Assembly (NCBI GenBank): GCA_004357015.1
Contig: SMXE01000261.1
Location: 1 to 10,391 of the forward strand
Length of the DNA stretch: 10,391 bases
Origin: Caldithrix sp.
Lineage (GTDB): Bacteria; Zhuqueibacterota; Zhuqueibacteria; Oceanimicrobiales; Oceanimicrobiaceae
Direction: 5' to 3'
Position numbers and translations under genes: made by a program. Every line of letters starts with the position of its first letter. Position 1 is the stretch's first letter. A model generated the notes under the pieces. The model saw only the letters and a program-made list of their open reading frames with translations, did no database searches and was not told the DNA's origin. This document shows, in pieces, positions 1-6,613 of this stretch.

Positions 1-626
1 GGTCGACAACGGCGATGCGGTCGCACAGCCGCTCGGCTTCCTCCATAGTAGTGGGTGGTCAGGATCACCGTCTTCGCTTCTGACCTCATTTTAGAAATGA
101 TCTCCCAAAGGTTGCGGCGCGCCTGCGGGTCGAGCCCTGTGGTGGGCTCGTCAAGAAATACAACTTTGGGATCGTTGACCAAGGCAAGCGCCAGTGCAAA
201 TCTCTGCTGTTGGCCGCCGGAAAGTTTCACATGGTAGGTGTTGCGTTTGTCCTCCAGCGCAACCAGTTTCAGAAGCTCATCGACACTGCGGCGCGTTTTG
301 TAGTACCCACCGAACAGCTTGAGCGCTTCGCCGATCTTGATTTTGTTGTAAATCGAGGTGCTCTGTAACTGCACGCCGATGACCTCTTTTACTTTGTGCA
401 ACTCACGCCGAACATCGTGGCCGTTGATGTAGATGTCGCCGCTGTCCGGTTTGCGCAGACCTTCGATCATTTCCAGCGTGGTAGTTTTACCGGCGCCGTT
501 AGGGCCGAGCAAGCCGAAAATCTCACCGCGGCGGGCTTCAAAACTCAAATTGTCGACCGCCTTGAGATCGCCGTATGATTTGCTGACGTTGATTAGCAGA
601 ACCGTAACTTCGCTCATCTCTGGCAT
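1..626 (-). CDS. ABC-2-type transporter ATP-binding protein, partial, with a frameshift near its visible end
   Basis: Nucleotide-binding subunit of an ABC exporter of the DrrA/CcmA-like class; it would hydrolyse ATP at the inner face of the membrane to power a separate permease. Read from ATG at 626, the frame shows Walker A GPNGAGKT (residues 41-48), Q-loop Gln86, signature LSGGQQQR (135-142), Walker B VVFLDEPTTGLD (155-166) and switch His192. The permease would lie beyond the left edge. The start overlaps the stop of the upstream phosphatase gene (TAATG at 628-624), which suggests translational coupling; an alternative ATG lies at 617. After codon 193 (TAC, ending at 48) one extra base at about position 47 shifts the frame. 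Skipping it restores the family-typical continuation MEEAERLCDRIAVVD up to the edge; without the skip the reading is YGGSRAAVRPH. This is either a sequencing error or a real disruption. Family assignment is firm; substrate is unknown. Confidence 0.9.
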   Translation of the reverse strand, partial: MPEMSEVTVLLINVSKSYGDLKAVDNLSFEARRGEIFGLLGPNGAGKTTTLEMIEGLRKPDSGDIYINGHDVRRELHKVKEVIGVQLQSTSIYNKIKIGEALKLFGGYYKTRRSVDELLKLVALEDKRNTYHVKLSGGQQQRFALALALVNDPKVVFLDEPTTGLDPQARRNLWEIISKMRSEAKTVILTTHYYGGSRAAVRPHRRCR

Positions 627-3157
627 TACTTTATTTTCACGACCACCAGCGTCATGTCATCCTGCTGCGCCGAGCCGTTTGTGAACTCCCTGACCCGCGC
701 CAGGATTGTTTCCCGTAGCTCGTTGGCATTCGCATAGCCGTTGCTGAGCAGAATATCGAAGAGTGGTTGGCTCTCAAACTCCTCACCCCGCGAGTTGCGC
801 GCCTCTACAATGCCGTCGGAATAAAACAAGAAAACGTCGCCCGGTGCAAAACCCACCTCCTCCTCTTCCAACTCCTGGCGGAAAACTTTGCCATACTCCA
901 GACCCACGCCAATGCCGCCGGGAACCAACTCGGTGCAGCAGTTTGCGTCTTTCGAATAATAGATCAACGGCAGATGGCCAGCGCGCACCAGGTTGAACTT
1001 GTGCTTTTTCACGTCAAATGCGCCGCACGTGAGGGTGATAAAAGACTGTTCCTCTATGTTGCAGAAAGCGACTGCGTTCACTTCTACCATTAAATCTTTC
1101 AACGACTTGCAGAACTTCGCAGCGGTCTGCAAAATGCCTTTGAGTTGCGACATGTAAAGCGCCGCTGACGTGCCCTTGCCAGACACGTCTCCCACCACCA
1201 CACCGAAACGGCCGTCGGAAAGGAGCAGGTAGTCGTAGTAGTCACCGCCCACTTCATAGGCCGGTATCGAAATGCCGCTGATATCCAATCCTGGCACATC
1301 CGGGTCGGACTGCGGTAGGGTGCTCAATTGAATACGGCGCGCCACTTCCAGTTCTTTCTTCAGCCGTTCCTGCTCGCGCAGCTCCTCGGTAAGCAGCGCG
1401 TTTGCCAGGGAAATATTGAGCTGGTCGCCGAGGGTTTCGAGCAACTCGATGTCTTCATTGTAGTAGGCCTCGTTGTCTGTTTTCGACCCCAACGTGATAA
1501 AACCAACCAATTCCCCTTTTGAAAGCAAAGGTAGCGCAATTTCGGTTTCAAGTGACTGCCAGGGTTGCAACTCCTCCACCGGGACCAGGTCGGGAGTCTC
1601 CTTGAGAAGCGAAAAATCCACCAGCTTCTGCGTTTTGGCCAACCTTTGAACCACACGGTCGGTTTCGCCGAACGCGATGGCAGGCGATGAGTCTCCTCCC
1701 TTCACTTCTTTTTGCACAAATTCCTGCGCTTGCTCGTCCCGCCAGAAAAACATGACGGGACGAATCTTCATGGTGGTGGAAAGGAAACTGAGAAGCATTT
1801 CCTGCAGCGTGGCCAGATCAACTACGTTTACCAGCCGGTGAATAAAACCGCGAACCGCCTCTCGGTAAGTAAATCTGGTGGGAAAAAACCGTCGGTCTAC
1901 GAACCTCTGTACCCTTTCTTTGATGGGGCTGAACAGCGCCGCGATGGCCAGCGTGGCAATGATCGTGATGAGCTGGCTCTCGGAACCGGTGAGAAACAAG
2001 ACCAGCCTGCCGGCGCCGACTACAAAAACGAGGTAGGCTGCCACCACAAATCCCGACATCACTGCGTAGGCCACGCCACGCTTGACGATGACGTCGATGT
2101 TCATGAACCTGTGTCTGACAATGGCATAGGCGAGGGTCGACGGCCAAAGTACAACGACAAGCAGAATAAACTCAGCAAATGGCAGCTTGTAATTAAAGAA
2201 GGCTTGCGGGAGAAAGTAGAGGCCGGTTGGCAGCACGAGCGTCCATGCTGTTCCGGCCATTATGATATTGGCTTGTTTAGCAACATGTGGTTCAGACGCA
2301 GTCTTGCAGGTGTGCCCCAGCATTGACATCGCCACGCCAAAGTTGACGGAAAACCACCCGGACCAAATGGCGGGCAGCCACTCAGCGCTCCAGTTCCAAC
2401 CGTAGTGAGAGCCAACCACTTGAAGACCTATCAACAAAACACTGCCGTACATCAGCAGAAAAAACCAGGGCTTGTGCCGTGCAAATGACTGTTTCTCAAC
2501 CGGAAAAATGAGCGTAAAGTGCAGCAGAAGTCCGACTGCCAGCGGCCAGAAGAGCTGCAAAATCCAGGTGAACCACCCTGGCAGCACTTTGTACAAAGCG
2601 GGCGTACCAGAAGAAAATACTCCCCACATCGCCAGCGCCCAGAACATCACCATCAGGAAAAAAATGTGCCCAACGCGGTCGTCTATTTTTTTCAACAGTA
2701 CGAAAAGACCGATGAGGCACAGGCTGTACGAAAATGCCACGCCCGGCAGCAGACCTTGAAAAAAAGAACGAGTATAGACCTTTATGTGGCTTTCGGACTC
2801 AACGGTGAAATCAATTTCCTGATTATCTCTGAACACCTTGAACCTGACCGGCTCTCCAGGCCGGATATCGGGGTAGAGTTCTTTTTCAAGGTCTTCGGCC
2901 GTGCGCAGTGAGCGCGCATTAATGCTAAGAACGATATCGCCTTCTTTGAGGCCAGCCATATCTGCCGGTCCCCGCGGCACAACATGTTGAACCACTGCCT
3001 GACTTCGCTCTGTATCGAATCCACACGTAAACCCGACAACAGGATTATTGATGAGGAAATAAACATCTGCTACCGTTGAGGAAACGATGTAGACGAAAAC
3101 AAAGAGCCCCAGCAGGAGAAATAGCGAAATTTTCCAGATTTTCAGGTCCTGATTCAT
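626..3157 (-). CDS. Membrane PDZ-GAF-PP2C (SpoIIE/RsbU-type) serine phosphatase
   Basis: Predicted membrane-anchored phosphoserine phosphatase of the SpoIIE/RsbU class, which typically dephosphorylates anti-anti-sigma-type (STAS) proteins in partner-switching pathways. Order along 843 residues: a first membrane helix (about 8-30); a PDZ domain (about 40-118, with the PRGPADMAGLKEGDIVLSIN core) that should lie outside the cytoplasm; about eight or nine hydrophobic segments between 133 and 411, including the conserved YAIVRHRFMNIDVIVKR stretch typical of multi-helix sensor kinases and phosphatases; a GAF domain (about 440-595); a short coiled linker (about 590-612); and the PP2C domain (about 615-843). 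Metal-ligand motifs are intact: GGDYYDY (Asp639), GDVSGKG (Asp657), YSDGIVEA (Asp781) and QQDDMTL (Asp833/834). No clear Shine-Dalgarno precedes the ATG. It lies 120 bp downstream of the DUF4013 gene and overlaps the ABC ATPase start. No kinase or STAS partner is visible. The catalytic class is sure; target and ligand are not known. Confidence 0.93.
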   Translation of the reverse strand: MNQDLKIWKISLFLLLGLFVFVYIVSSTVADVYFLINNPVVGFTCGFDTERSQAVVQHVVPRGPADMAGLKEGDIVLSINARSLRTAEDLEKELYPDIRPGEPVRFKVFRDNQEIDFTVESESHIKVYTRSFFQGLLPGVAFSYSLCLIGLFVLLKKIDDRVGHIFFLMVMFWALAMWGVFSSGTPALYKVLPGWFTWILQLFWPLAVGLLLHFTLIFPVEKQSFARHKPWFFLLMYGSVLLIGLQVVGSHYGWNWSAEWLPAIWSGWFSVNFGVAMSMLGHTCKTASEPHVAKQANIIMAGTAWTLVLPTGLYFLPQAFFNYKLPFAEFILLVVVLWPSTLAYAIVRHRFMNIDVIVKRGVAYAVMSGFVVAAYLVFVVGAGRLVLFLTGSESQLITIIATLAIAALFSPIKERVQRFVDRRFFPTRFTYREAVRGFIHRLVNVVDLATLQEMLLSFLSTTMKIRPVMFFWRDEQAQEFVQKEVKGGDSSPAIAFGETDRVVQRLAKTQKLVDFSLLKETPDLVPVEELQPWQSLETEIALPLLSKGELVGFITLGSKTDNEAYYNEDIELLETLGDQLNISLANALLTEELREQERLKKELEVARRIQLSTLPQSDPDVPGLDISGISIPAYEVGGDYYDYLLLSDGRFGVVVGDVSGKGTSAALYMSQLKGILQTAAKFCKSLKDLMVEVNAVAFCNIEEQSFITLTCGAFDVKKHKFNLVRAGHLPLIYYSKDANCCTELVPGGIGVGLEYGKVFRQELEEEEVGFAPGDVFLFYSDGIVEARNSRGEEFESQPLFDILLSNGYANANELRETILARVREFTNGSAQQDDMTLVVVKIK

Positions 3158-3277
3158 GGGTGGGTAGTAAAGACCAAAGAGTACAATAAATTAGAAACGA
3201 ACGCTTCATCAATCTGGAATAAATCGTCAGAAGCAAGCACTATTAACTCTAATCCTTAGCGCAGGACAATAACAAGA

Positions 3278-3946
3278 TCATTGGGCGGATTGCATCGCAG
3301 ATGCAGCAGGTTCCGCAATATGCTCACCCTTTGCTAACTGAGCAAACAGGTTCGCTTGGACAGTCAACCCCCAGAAGTTGGTAAACGGCGAAAGGATACC
3401 GAAGCCTGCTGCCAGCAGAATCGCGTTCAAAATCAGGGAAAAAATTGTAATTGCAAGCAAGTTGCCGAAATTCTGTTTGATAAGTTCAAACATCGCCGCC
3501 ACGTCGAATGCTGAACCAAAGCTCTCGGTTGTGGCAAATCGCAATAAGCCCAAATTAATTAGCATGGCAAGCGAGACCAGCGTGGAGATTGATACAAAAA
3601 TAATTCCTATCACCCTCTCGAAGTCAGAGATAAATGGATGGTTGGCAAGATACACAATGAACATGGCGCATAGCCCGCCGATGAAAACTGTGTACACGAA
3701 GATGATAATCGACCCTACCAGACCATCAATGAAAATCTTGCCGGCATCCGACCATTCCGGCAGCGGGTTCTCCTCGTTGTTCAGCAAATTACGAATGATG
3801 CCAACATAGTAACCCACCAAGAAAAACCCGAAGATAAATACCAGGCCACAGTAGAAACTCACGAAGGCCACGAAGCCACCAATGGCAATTTTCTTAACCC
3901 AATCCTGATCGCGAAAAACAAAGGCCAGCGCTTCTGAATAGTTCAT
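3278..3946 (-). CDS. DUF4013-family integral membrane protein
   Basis: A 222-residue polytopic membrane protein matching the DUF4013 pattern. It opens with an amphipathic segment (ALAFVFRDQDWVKK), then a first hydrophobic hairpin (about 20-50) ending in GYYVGIIRNLLNNEENPLPEW. This N-terminal layout, with a helix pair followed by a polar LPEW loop before the next helix, is the family hallmark. Further hydrophobic segments lie at about 72-100, 110-136 and 160-203. There is no enzymatic motif and no signal peptide, and the molecular function of the family is unknown. No Shine-Dalgarno is evident before the ATG at 3946. It is the first gene of the minus-strand block, and I see no hairpin-plus-T-run terminator in the 120 bp (3158-3277) before the phosphatase gene, so co-transcription with the phosphatase and ABC ATPase genes is possible. 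Family membership is fairly sure; role is unknown. Confidence 0.8.
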   Translation of the reverse strand: MNYSEALAFVFRDQDWVKKIAIGGFVAFVSFYCGLVFIFGFFLVGYYVGIIRNLLNNEENPLPEWSDAGKIFIDGLVGSIIIFVYTVFIGGLCAMFIVYLANHPFISDFERVIGIIFVSISTLVSLAMLINLGLLRFATTESFGSAFDVAAMFELIKQNFGNLLAITIFSLILNAILLAAGFGILSPFTNFWGLTVQANLFAQLAKGEHIAEPAASAMQSAQ

Positions 3947-3995
3947 AATAGACGCTCGAGAAATGATCGGTCATATTTTTAGATCGTTGCACTAT

Positions 3996-4024
3996 CATAT
4001 ACGGAAACAAGACAAAAGGTTCAA
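3996..4024 (-). promoter_or_regulatory. Candidate sigma-70-like promoter for the DUF4013-led block
   Basis: On the minus strand, TTGAAC (4024-4019), a 17-bp spacer and TATATG (4001-3996) resemble -35 and -10 boxes with four of six matches each. The start codon at 3946 would follow a leader of about 45 nt. Matches this loose arise by chance in AT-rich DNA, and the host's sigma-factor preference is unknown. Confidence 0.35.
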
Positions 4025-4055
4025 GTTATTAATTAAATTGAGAAAGCGGTGGGCA

Positions 4056-4134
4056 CCGGGATGTGTTCTGAAAAAAGGAGGCGTGCTGGATCGGTCATGG
4101 CCGGATTCTGGCCACCAGACCTACAGCACCCCGG
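4056..4134. other. Nested inverted repeats: possible structured RNA or palindromic element
   Basis: Nested complementary arms are visible: CCGGG (4056-4060) with CCCGG (4130-4134); GTGCTG (4083-4088) with CAGCAC (4124-4129); GGTC (4093-4096) with GACC (4118-4121); TGGCC (4098-4102) with GGCCA (4110-4114) around a 7-nt loop. The inner three arms could form one interrupted hairpin of 15 base pairs. A purine-rich AAAAAAGGAGG run (4071-4081) sits unpaired in the outer loop. No T-run follows on either strand, so it is not a standard terminator. It could be a leader RNA, a protein-binding palindrome or a chance fold. Confidence 0.35.
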
Positions 4135-4183
4135 GAAGATCGGTATCCGTCGGCTTCAGACGAAAGTTTCACCAACATCACCA

Positions 4184-4212
4184 TTGAATTTCAGCAGAAT
4201 TATTCATATTCT
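4184..4212 (+). promoter_or_regulatory. Candidate sigma-70-like promoter for the oxidase-dehydratase pair
   Basis: TTGAAT (4184-4189), a 17-bp spacer and TATTCT (4207-4212) match four of six positions in each box. Transcription would begin near 4219 and leave a leader of about 58 nt before the ATG at 4277. If this promoter is used, the structured segment at 4056-4134 would be outside the transcript. Confidence 0.35.
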
Positions 4213-4276
4213 AATTTTTGCAGATTCAACTCCGAGGCAGGGGAAACTTTTACACGAGAAGAACCATAAGCAAGAC

Positions 4277-5392
4277 ATGTCAAGAGATCCTGAAATCGTT
4301 GTTATCGGCGGGGGCATCATTGGCTGCTCCATCGCCCGCCGACTGGCTAAAGAAGGACGCAAAGTCGCGGTCATCGAAAAGGGACAGCCGGGTCGTGAGG
4401 CGTCCTGGGCCGCTGCCGGAATGCTGGCCCCGCTTGCCGAAACTGCACAGAGCATTTCCGAGCCCCTGACCCGATTACTCGAGGCCAGCCACGCCTTGTA
4501 CCCTGATTTTGTTCGGGAATTGGAAGAAGAAACAGGCAGAGACATTGCCTATCAAAAAAGCGGCAGCCTGATGGTGGCGACTGATTATCAGGAGGCCGCA
4601 CTGCTGGCCGGACTTCTGGTGCGCCTTCTTAAAGCAGGCAAACCGGTGGAGGAACTCACGGCAAAGGAACTGCAAGAGCGACAGCCCGGGCTCTCGGAGG
4701 CGGCGCAATCGGGACTCTTTTTTCCAACAGATCACAACGTCAACAACCGCGCTCTCATGGAGGCGCTGGTAACAGCATGCGCGAAACAGGACGTTACATT
4801 TCAAACCGACACACCGGTTCTTGCTCTGGAAGCAAAGGGCGGCAGAATTGTTGGTGTGAAAACGCCGGGCGGCCTGGTTCGGGGAGAAACCATTATCAAC
4901 ACCGCAGGCGCGTGGGCAGGAAGTATCGACAAGTCGGCGCTGGTGCGGCCAATTCGCGGGCAAATCCTCTGCCTCCAAATGCAACCACAGCCGCTGCATC
5001 ATCTGATCCACTGCGCCAACTGCTATCTCGTACCTTGGCCCGACGGCCGGGTGATTGTCGGCGCAACGATGGAGAATGTTGGTTTTGATAAAAGTGTAAC
5101 TGCGGAAGGCATCCATGGCCTGCTGGCTGCTGCGCTCAGCATCGCACCTGTGCTTAAGACCGCGGCGATCGGGAAGACCTGGGCAGGGCTGCGCCCCCAT
5201 ACCAGCGACAACCTGCCTATTCTGGGTCGTGGAAAATTTGAGAATTACATTCTTGCCACCGGTCACTTCCGGAATGGCATTTTGCTGGCGCCGATTACGG
5301 CGAAATTGATTGCTGAGATCGTCTTGGACGGAGTGGCTTCAATCGACCTCGATCCATTCCGGTACAACCGATTCTCAGATTCACAAAGCTGA
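4277..5392 (+). CDS. thiO: FAD-dependent glycine / D-amino-acid oxidase (ThiO-like)
   Basis: Flavoenzyme of the DAO family. ThiO oxidises glycine to iminoglycine or glyoxylate, with release of hydrogen peroxide, and can supply the thiazole of thiamine; relatives use D-amino acids or sarcosine. The 371-residue length fits the family. Seen: the FAD-binding Rossmann motif VVIGGGIIGCSIARRLAKEG (8-27) with acidic Glu34 ending strand 2; the family-typical ASWAAAGMLAP (42-52); YLVPWPDGRVIVGAT (250-264); WAGLRPHTSDNLPILG (302-317), whose Arg306 probably holds the substrate carboxylate; and GHFRNGILLAP (329-339). The start at 4277 is chosen because the Rossmann strand begins a few residues later, although the frame is open back to 4049; the ribosome site is weak. 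A PLP dehydratase follows after 19 bp, and no thiS, thiG or other thi gene is present, so a role in amino acid turnover is as likely as thiamine synthesis. Fold is sure; substrate is inferred. Confidence 0.88.
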   Translation: MSRDPEIVVIGGGIIGCSIARRLAKEGRKVAVIEKGQPGREASWAAAGMLAPLAETAQSISEPLTRLLEASHALYPDFVRELEEETGRDIAYQKSGSLMVATDYQEAALLAGLLVRLLKAGKPVEELTAKELQERQPGLSEAAQSGLFFPTDHNVNNRALMEALVTACAKQDVTFQTDTPVLALEAKGGRIVGVKTPGGLVRGETIINTAGAWAGSIDKSALVRPIRGQILCLQMQPQPLHHLIHCANCYLVPWPDGRVIVGATMENVGFDKSVTAEGIHGLLAAALSIAPVLKTAAIGKTWAGLRPHTSDNLPILGRGKFENYILATGHFRNGILLAPITAKLIAEIVLDGVASIDLDPFRYNRFSDSQS

Positions 5393-5411
5393 AGATGGAG
5401 ACTATTCAGGC

Positions 5412-6377
5412 ATGGCAGACATGTTCACTAAGATCAAACAAGCCAGCGCTCGTCTGCGAAGGCAGGCCAATGTTACGCCGGTACACACTTCGCGAACATT
5501 CAACGAGATCGTGGGCGCCGAGGTTTATCTGAAGTGCGAGAATTTTCAGCGGGTCGGCGCCTTCAAGTTTCGCGGGGCGTTTAATGCCATTTCGCAACTT
5601 TCAGACGAGCAAAAAGCGCGCGGGGTACTCACCTACTCCTCCGGCAATCACGCGCAGGCCATCGCATTGGCCGGCAGGCTTCTCGAAGTGAAATCCACCA
5701 TCATCATGCCGAAAAATGCACCGGCGATCAAACGTGCGGCGACGGAAAGTTATGGCGCAACCGTGATCGACTACGACCCGCAAGAAACAACACGCGAGAC
5801 TCTGGCACAAGCGCTCCTGCAAGAAAACGCCATGACGCTCATTCCACCTTACGACCACGAGGACGTTGTGGCGGGGCAAGGCACGGCAGCGCTGGAATTC
5901 CACGAGCAGGTCCCCGGACTTGATCTGCTGCTGGCCCCGTGTGGCGGCGGCGGATTGCTCAGCGGCACTGCCGTGGCCACGAAGAATGTTGCGCCGCAGT
6001 GCAAAGTCATCGGCATCGAGCCGGAACTAGCGGACGACGCCACGAAATCCTTTCGCACAAAAACTTTGCACACTGTGCACAATCCGCCCACCATTGCCGA
6101 CGGGACGCGCACGCCTTCACTGGGAAAAATCACATTTCCGCTGGTCCTGGAGTACGTGGACGACATGCAAACGGTATCAGAGGCTGCGATTATTGAGGCC
6201 GTGCAATTTCTTTTCTACCGGATGAAACTTGTAGTTGAGCCGTCCGGTGCGCTTGGAATTGCCGCCCTTCTGAGTCAGGCCGTAAGGACTGGCAAGCGAG
6301 TAGGTGTCATCATCAGCGGCGGCAATATTGCTTCCCAGACCATGCACACGATACTCAACTCCCCTTCGGCACGCTAA
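5412..6377 (+). CDS. PLP-dependent serine/threonine dehydratase or serine racemase family enzyme
   Basis: Fold-type II PLP enzyme of 321 residues, expected to deaminate L-threonine or L-serine (to 2-oxobutyrate or pyruvate plus ammonia) or to racemise serine. Seen: Schiff-base Lys52 in GAFKFRGA; the substrate loop SSGNHAQA (76-83); the phosphate-binding glycine loop CGGGGLLSG (177-185); and SGGN (302-305) near the PLP nitrogen. The EPELADD segment (Glu203, Ala207, Asp209) matches the divalent-cation site of serine racemases. There is no C-terminal ACT domain, so this is the short form and not the isoleucine-feedback-controlled IlvA. The start at 5412 gives the usual N-terminus, with a GGAG about 11 nt upstream; ATG 5421 is an alternative. 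It lies 19 bp behind the oxidase gene and is probably co-transcribed. Hydroxyaspartate ammonia-lyase is another possible activity. Family is sure; exact reaction is not. Confidence 0.92.
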   Translation: MADMFTKIKQASARLRRQANVTPVHTSRTFNEIVGAEVYLKCENFQRVGAFKFRGAFNAISQLSDEQKARGVLTYSSGNHAQAIALAGRLLEVKSTIIMPKNAPAIKRAATESYGATVIDYDPQETTRETLAQALLQENAMTLIPPYDHEDVVAGQGTAALEFHEQVPGLDLLLAPCGGGGLLSGTAVATKNVAPQCKVIGIEPELADDATKSFRTKTLHTVHNPPTIADGTRTPSLGKITFPLVLEYVDDMQTVSEAAIIEAVQFLFYRMKLVVEPSGALGIAALLSQAVRTGKRVGVIISGGNIASQTMHTILNSPSAR

Positions 6378-6397
6378 TCGCTTTAGTCCTCAAATGG

Positions 6398-6409
6398 GGT
6401 CTCGAGACC
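6398..6409. repeat. Perfect 12-bp palindrome after the dehydratase gene
   Basis: GGTCTCGAGACC is fully self-complementary and begins 20 bp past the dehydratase stop. No T-run follows, so it is a poor terminator candidate. It may be a protein-binding site or chance. Confidence 0.4.
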
Positions 6410-6457
6410 GCCCGAATTTATTCAACCATGTCCTTTATCCTTGAAAAGAAAGAATTT

Positions 6458-6486
6458 TTTACACATATTAAATCTGTACATATTAC
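6458..6486 (+). promoter_or_regulatory. Candidate promoter for ppk1
   Basis: TTTACA (6458-6463, five of six matches to the -35 box), a 17-bp spacer and TATTAC (6481-6486, four of six matches to the -10 box) lie in the AT-rich part of the 236-bp gap before ppk1. The implied leader is about 120 nt and contains a small GCGGC-TGT-GCCGC hairpin (6514-6526). Confidence 0.4.
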
Positions 6487-6489
6487 AGA
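6473..6489. promoter_or_regulatory. Operator-like dyad overlapping the ppk1 promoter
   Basis: TCTGTA and TACAGA form a perfect 6-bp inverted repeat around a 5-bp spacer (CATAT) and cover the proposed -10 box. The position suits a repressor site. It resembles a LexA box of the CTGT/ACAG type, but the spacing between the halves is 7 rather than 8 bp. No regulator gene is nearby. Confidence 0.35.
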
Positions 6490-6613
6490 GTTATTAGATT
6501 CATCTGGAATACTGCGGCTGTGCCGCTTTAGGATCGAAGCAAAAGATTGGCTATGAACTTTCCGCAAACACATATTGAGCAAGCTGCGCTGTTAAAGCGC
6601 GTTACGGAACAAA

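Larger units (their letters stand above)
3947..4276. other. Divergent intergenic region (330 bp) with two candidate promoters and a structured core
   Basis: This region separates the minus-strand membrane block from the plus-strand oxidase gene. It is AT-rich at about 3960-4045, GC-rich at about 4046-4180, then AT-rich again to about 4225. One candidate promoter faces each side, and the GC-rich middle holds nested inverted repeats (listed separately). The frame of the oxidase is open back to 4049, but the family-typical N-terminus begins only at 4277, so I treat the preceding codons as untranslated. No TPP or glycine riboswitch core motif is recognisable. Confidence 0.6.

Noticed and set aside
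1712..2326. 204-codon open frame on the plus strand opposite the phosphatase gene
   Set aside because: Low-complexity charged translation with no domain, fully overlapping the membrane and GAF coding region.
4071..4100. Strong GGAGG ribosome-binding-like site that might start a small gene
   Set aside because: The nearest starts are badly spaced (GTG 1 nt away, ATG 4097 about 15 nt away) and the frames show no conserved-looking product.
4049..4276. N-terminal extension of the oxidase by 76 residues
   Set aside because: The extension does not resemble the family, has no signal peptide, and the Rossmann motif normally begins within the first ten residues, as it does from 4277.
3947..4276. TPP or glycine riboswitch upstream of thiO
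   Set aside because: No CUGAGA / ACCUGAUC thi-box pair and no glycine-riboswitch core sequences could be found.
4475..5266. 263-codon open frame on the minus strand opposite the oxidase gene
   Set aside because: It lies wholly antisense to a conserved flavoenzyme, has no recognisable domain and a Cys/His/Arg-rich composition typical of a shadow frame.
6473..6489. Canonical LexA (SOS) box before ppk1
   Set aside because: CTGT and ACAG are 7 bp apart rather than 8, so I report it only as an unspecified dyad.
6514..6526. Terminator for the dehydratase gene at GCGGC-TGT-GCCGC
   Set aside because: The stem is only 5 bp, is followed by just three T residues, and lies downstream of the candidate ppk1 promoter.
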